The notes beneath the pieces are model-generated. The model made no database searches. It was not told the origin of the DNA and saw only the letters and a list, made by a program, of their open reading frames with translations. This document shows positions 60,462 to 64,000 of a stretch of DNA of 64,000 nt, piece after piece. The translations under genes and the position numbers were made by a program. Origin of the DNA: Geosiphon pyriformis (lineage: Eukaryota > Glomeromycota > Glomeromycetes > Archaeosporales > Geosiphonaceae); NCBI GenBank assembly GCA_016748015.1, contig JAAOMT010000439.1, forward strand, positions 299,402 through 363,401, read 5' to 3'. The first letter of the stretch is position 1; each line of letters opens with the position of its first letter.

Positions 60462-60839
60462 ATTTTTATAATAAAATTTTTTTTGCTAATTGCTTTTTAA
60501 ATTTAATTGTTTTTTTTTAATTCTTTATATGTTTTTGTAATTATAATTAAAACAAGTAAAAATTTTTCTAATTTTTTTTTTAAGTTATTAATTGTATTGG
60601 TTTTAATTTAAAATTATATTTATAATTTTATTATTATTAAAAAATATTTCAGTTGTTAATAATTTATTAATTATTATAATATAATTTTTAAAATTTTTGA
60701 TAAATTGTTAAATATATTTATAGTAATTAATGGTTTAATTTCTTAAATTTTTAATTTTTAATTATAGAAAAAAATATATGTTTTTTGTTAATAGTTTTGA
60801 ATTATAACAATATTACAGATGATTATTTAGGATCTCAAA
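60462..60839. other. AT-rich spacer between LINE F and the gypsy remnant
   Basis: A/T-rich sequence with poly-T runs and no supportable frame. Confidence 0.5.
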
Positions 60840-63780
60840 GCAAATAACAAATCTGTAACTTGGTGCTTGATTGGTATTCTGGTGTTAATATCTAAAAATT
60901 TGATTGATCTAAAAGTTTTTGTATAGAGTTCTTTGTATAATAGACAGAGATTCAATAGTTGTTTCAATAGCCTCCCAGAATTGCAATTCCATCAAATTTT
61001 TTCTCAGCATGGTGGCTGGTAATCCTCCTGATAAGCTATCCTCAAATCTATGAGTGTTCTACCTTTGTTTTACAGGTTTTTTACCAGTCCCTATGACATC
61101 TATAACTTAGCACTTTAATTCTTGATCAATTAGTCAACCAAAAAAAATACAAAAGAAATAAAAAAAAATAAAAAAAATAAAAAAATAAATAAAAGCAATT
61201 GCAAGTTAATATCCCATCAATAGTCATGATTAAGAGCTATTGTTCCAGTATATTTAAGTATCAATTACTATTAACATGAAGTGTTAATAGTGGAGAGTAA
61301 ATTAAGATAGTGAATAATTATTTATTGATATTTGTGAATGGAAGATTGTTTAGATCAGATCTAAACTGGGAGATCCTTTTTTCTACTTTTAATACTACTG
61401 CTATATATATATAATTGAGATTTCCCCATTCCTCAATTCTTTATATCAAAAATCTTGGAATTCTTAGAATTCTGCAATTTCTTTGAAAGGAATCCTGGAA
61501 TTTTGGAATCTTGTGATTCCTTGTACAAGAATTTTGAAATTTCTTGAATTTTGCAATTTTTCTGAAAGGAATCTTAGAATTCTATATTTACTATGACTAC
61601 TTCTAATTGACTAATTTATATGCTAATATATACTTCTTATATTCTATGAGTAATATTATTCTCTCTTTTTAATATTGAGTTCTATCAAGATTTTCTAATT
61701 TTAATTCTCTGTCTTTGAGTATTTCTTGAATTTTTTTTTCAAGAATTATTTGTGCTATCTTGTTCTGTAATTTTTCAAATTGTGCATTTGTTATTTTTTC
61801 TATCTGGTTAATAGTAATAAAGTTCATTACTGGATTAAGTAAGATTTCTGGTCGATCTTGAAATCTAGTATGTAGTCAATAGATGGCTCTTGCTTGTGTT
61901 ATTAGATTGTTTTTTCTCACAAATTGTTCTAGTTGTTACAGTATAACTGTGTCAAATAATCATTTTGTTTTATCCATGTATAAATTCTGAATGTTCAAGT
62001 GTCATCCTAGGTGAAAGTAACAAAAGTTTTTTGGAAATTATTGTATCCACCAATTCCAAGTTTCTATAGTCAACTCTTAGTATTGGATGACTTTCAGTTA
62101 TGTTTCTATCACCACTTTCACTTTTGTAATTATTTTGTTCATGGTGTTCTCTATTTTCCTTTATATTTTGTCTTGTGGTCTTTTTCTGGTGTTTATGTAT
62201 CAGATAATTTGTTGGTTGATTGTAATTTCTATTTTTTGTTGTTGTATTAGTTAAAAAAGTTGTTGTGCTAGTAAGTAAATGCTGTCAGTAATCTCCATTT
62301 CTACTGTCTTTTGTCATGTATACTGTGTCTTTATATATTCTTTTGGTTGTTTAATTTTACATGTTTGGTTCAATAATTATGATTGATTCTAAATCTTGTA
62401 AAATCTTATCTGGTTTGACTAGTATTTCTTGTACTCCTAATTGTAGAATATTACTAGTGGATGATATTGTTGTATTGTGGTATGGCTTCAGTTGATCTTT
62501 ATGTGCTGCTTTGGTTAAGAATTTGTTGTTCAATCTTAATTTATAAGCTCCATTTCCAAGAATTTTTTTTATGTGAAATAGTTCATCCCATTTGGGGTCA
62601 AATTTTCCACTCCATTGTTTTTCTGCTTTGGTATAATATAAAAGTACTTTGTCTTCAATCTTAAATTCAACTAGTTTCTCTAATAGTTGGTTATTGTGTC
62701 TTTTTTTTTGTTTTTTCTGTAACTTTTATATATTATCAGCTACTCTTTGCCTTTTGTTTTCTAGTGTTTCCTTTAAGGCATATGTTTTTCTTAACAATGT
62801 TCTTTGGAAATTTTCTTCTGTTATTGGTTCTGTTGGATATGTTTGTACTTTTATCTCCACTGGTAGTGTTGCTGTTTTACCATATACTAATTCAAATGGT
62901 ATTGTTTGTGTAGTATCTTGCTTCATTGTCCAATAAACAAATAAAACTGATAGTATGAACAGATTCTATTTATCTTGATTTTCTTGACTGATTTTGGCAA
63001 TTGCTTTACATAATGTTCTATTGAATCTTTCAACTAATCCATTGGTTTATAGATGATATGGTGATAACAATGATCTTTTAATTCCAAATCTTTGACTTAA
63101 TTCTTCTAATGTTCTATTTACAAAGTGAGTTCCTTGATCCAATAGCAATTTTTTTAAACATTTGTGTTAACAAATCAAGTCTTAATAAACGAATTCAACA
63201 ATGGATTCTGCATTTGCTCTTTGAATGGCTTTTGCTTTTGGCCATTTTGTGAGATAATTCATGATTACTGCAATATATTTGTTGCCTTTGTTGGTGATTG
63301 TTAATGGTCTGACTAAGTCAATTCCAATGTGATTGAATGGTTGTTTCACTTTGATTGGTCTCAGTAGTTCACTGAGTTTTGTTCCTCCTTTTTTCTGACA
63401 AGCATCACAATTTTGAACATATTAAATAATGTTTGGATATATTAATAGCCAATAATATCTTTTTCTGGTTCTTTCTATTGTTGCTTCTTTATGAAAATGT
63501 CCTGCTGTTGGATCTGAGTGCATATTAAATAATATTGTCTCTTTTTTTGGTTCTGTAATTACTCTGGTTGATTGGTCTGAATTCTTTTTGTTCTTCTGAT
63601 AAAGTATATTTTGGTGATTGATAAAATATTTTGATTGTTGTTTTATGTTATTTTGTTTTTTTTGAAATAATTTTTCCTTGAAAAATTGAGTATTTATATA
63701 ATATTGGAGTTGTTGGTATTTTTGTATATTCATCTTTTGTTATATTTTTGGGTTGAAATTTTTTTAAATTTGTCTCATTT
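60840..63780 (-). mobile_element. Ty3/gypsy-like retrotransposon remnant, 5'-truncated
   Basis: The minus strand carries an integrase (61690-63733) followed by about 0.8 kb of non-coding sequence that may include the 3' LTR. That part has a TATATATATATAGC stretch near 61400-61415 and two similar blocks (61465-61503 and 61543-61578). I could not define LTR ends. No protease or reverse transcriptase is visible, because the sequence above 63780 is unrelated, so the copy appears cut off. Confidence 0.65.
61690..63733 (-). pseudogene. gypsy-type integrase with stops
   Basis: Reading the minus strand from 63733, an HHCC zinc-binding domain appears (HSDPTAGHFHKEAT near 63525, CDACQKKGG near 63400). 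The DDE catalytic core follows: GIDLVRPLT near 63325, LLLDQGTHFVN near 63145 and NGLVERFNRTL near 63045. PFELVYGKTATLPVEI comes next (62895), then a GPY/F-like C-terminal module ending AAHKDQLKPYH (about 62480). Integrase inserts element cDNA into the genome. In-frame stops occur near 63420, 63185, 63160, 63055 and 62970, so it is dead, although all three acidic residues remain. Low-complexity coding-like sequence continues to about 61690. Confidence 0.8.
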
Positions 63781-63901
63781 ATGACAAACTGTTGGCATTG
63801 TTACAGTTTAAAAATTTAGCAAAAAGAATCATAAAAATAATACAAACTATTCAATCATAATATAGCACAGTAATAATCTTAGAAAGGTAATGATTAACAT
63901 A

Positions 63902-63993
63902 GTAGCAAACACCATCTCGCGATAGTGGCAAGCACCAGTTCACAATAGCAGCCAACACCAACTGGTGATAGCAGCAAACACCAGGTTGAAATA
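63902..63993 (+). repeat. 23-bp minisatellite, four units
   Basis: Four adjacent 23-bp units start at 63902, 63925, 63948 and 63971. Each has the form G-[TC]-[AG]-GC-[AC]-A-[AG]-CACCA-[8 variable bases]-ATA or close to it. The CACCA core is invariant. It is one of few GC-rich patches nearby and may continue past the window end. Confidence 0.8.
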
Positions 63994-64000
63994 TCAAAAA

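Noticed and set aside
62011-62936. Plus-strand hydrophobic frames resembling small membrane proteins
   Set aside because: They are the reverse strand of the gypsy integrase C-terminus. T-rich codons give false Phe/Leu-rich peptides.
63902-63993. Possible CRISPR array
   Set aside because: Units are adjacent with no separate spacers, the repeats are imperfect and the host is eukaryotic.

Overview
The window looks like nuclear DNA of a very AT-rich, intron-rich fungus. The short GT-AG introns, the set of single-copy nuclear genes and the LINE protein style best fit an arbuscular mycorrhizal fungus (Glomeromycotina, Rhizophagus-like). That placement is inference; no marker gene here proves it.

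Five host genes are supported: RAD50 (910-6925, +) at the left, and a compact cluster at 42.2-53.0 kb. The cluster holds a Nup82/Nup88-type nucleoporin (+), a SERF/4F5-type small basic protein (-), a G-patch plus C2H2 zinc-finger protein (+) and a SAP-domain, NuSAP-like protein (-). All are split by many short introns, so the coordinates are gene spans and not single open frames.

Most of the rest is one family of non-LTR retrotransposons (LINEs) with ORF1 (Ser-rich region, RNA-binding-like region, CCHC knuckle) and ORF2 (APE endonuclease, reverse transcriptase, RNase H, C2HC finger). I name the copies G (310-600, 3' fragment), A' (7880-8560 plus 10844-11265, decayed), A (8561-10843, ORF1 only), B (11332-18092), C (- strand, 25669-18093 plus 11331-11277), D (26563-33163), E (34070-40879) and F (- strand, 60461-53656). 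They are nested: B sits in the 3' tail of C with a 9-bp target-site duplication, A sits in A', and an unidentified 0.9-kb segment interrupts the endonuclease of C. After removing insertions, the five full copies are all 6.6-6.8 kb. They share a 5' start, a 3' tail and, where it is still readable, an ATGA overlap joining ORF1 to ORF2.

The copies decay mainly by C-to-T and G-to-A changes. Stops fall at Trp, Gln and Arg codons while reading frames stay intact over kilobases (B ORF2: 4.7 kb, 11 stops, no frameshift seen). C and D are nearly AT-saturated, whereas B, E and F are intermediate. This gradient agrees with the nesting order and suggests RIP-like or methyl-C deamination mutation.

A clean MITE (41520-41782; 40-bp perfect inverted ends, 8-bp duplication) lies about 400 bp upstream of the nucleoporin gene. 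The right end holds a broken Ty3/gypsy-type integrase (- strand, about 63780-61690) and a 23-bp minisatellite (63902-63993). I see no rRNA, tRNA or CRISPR array.
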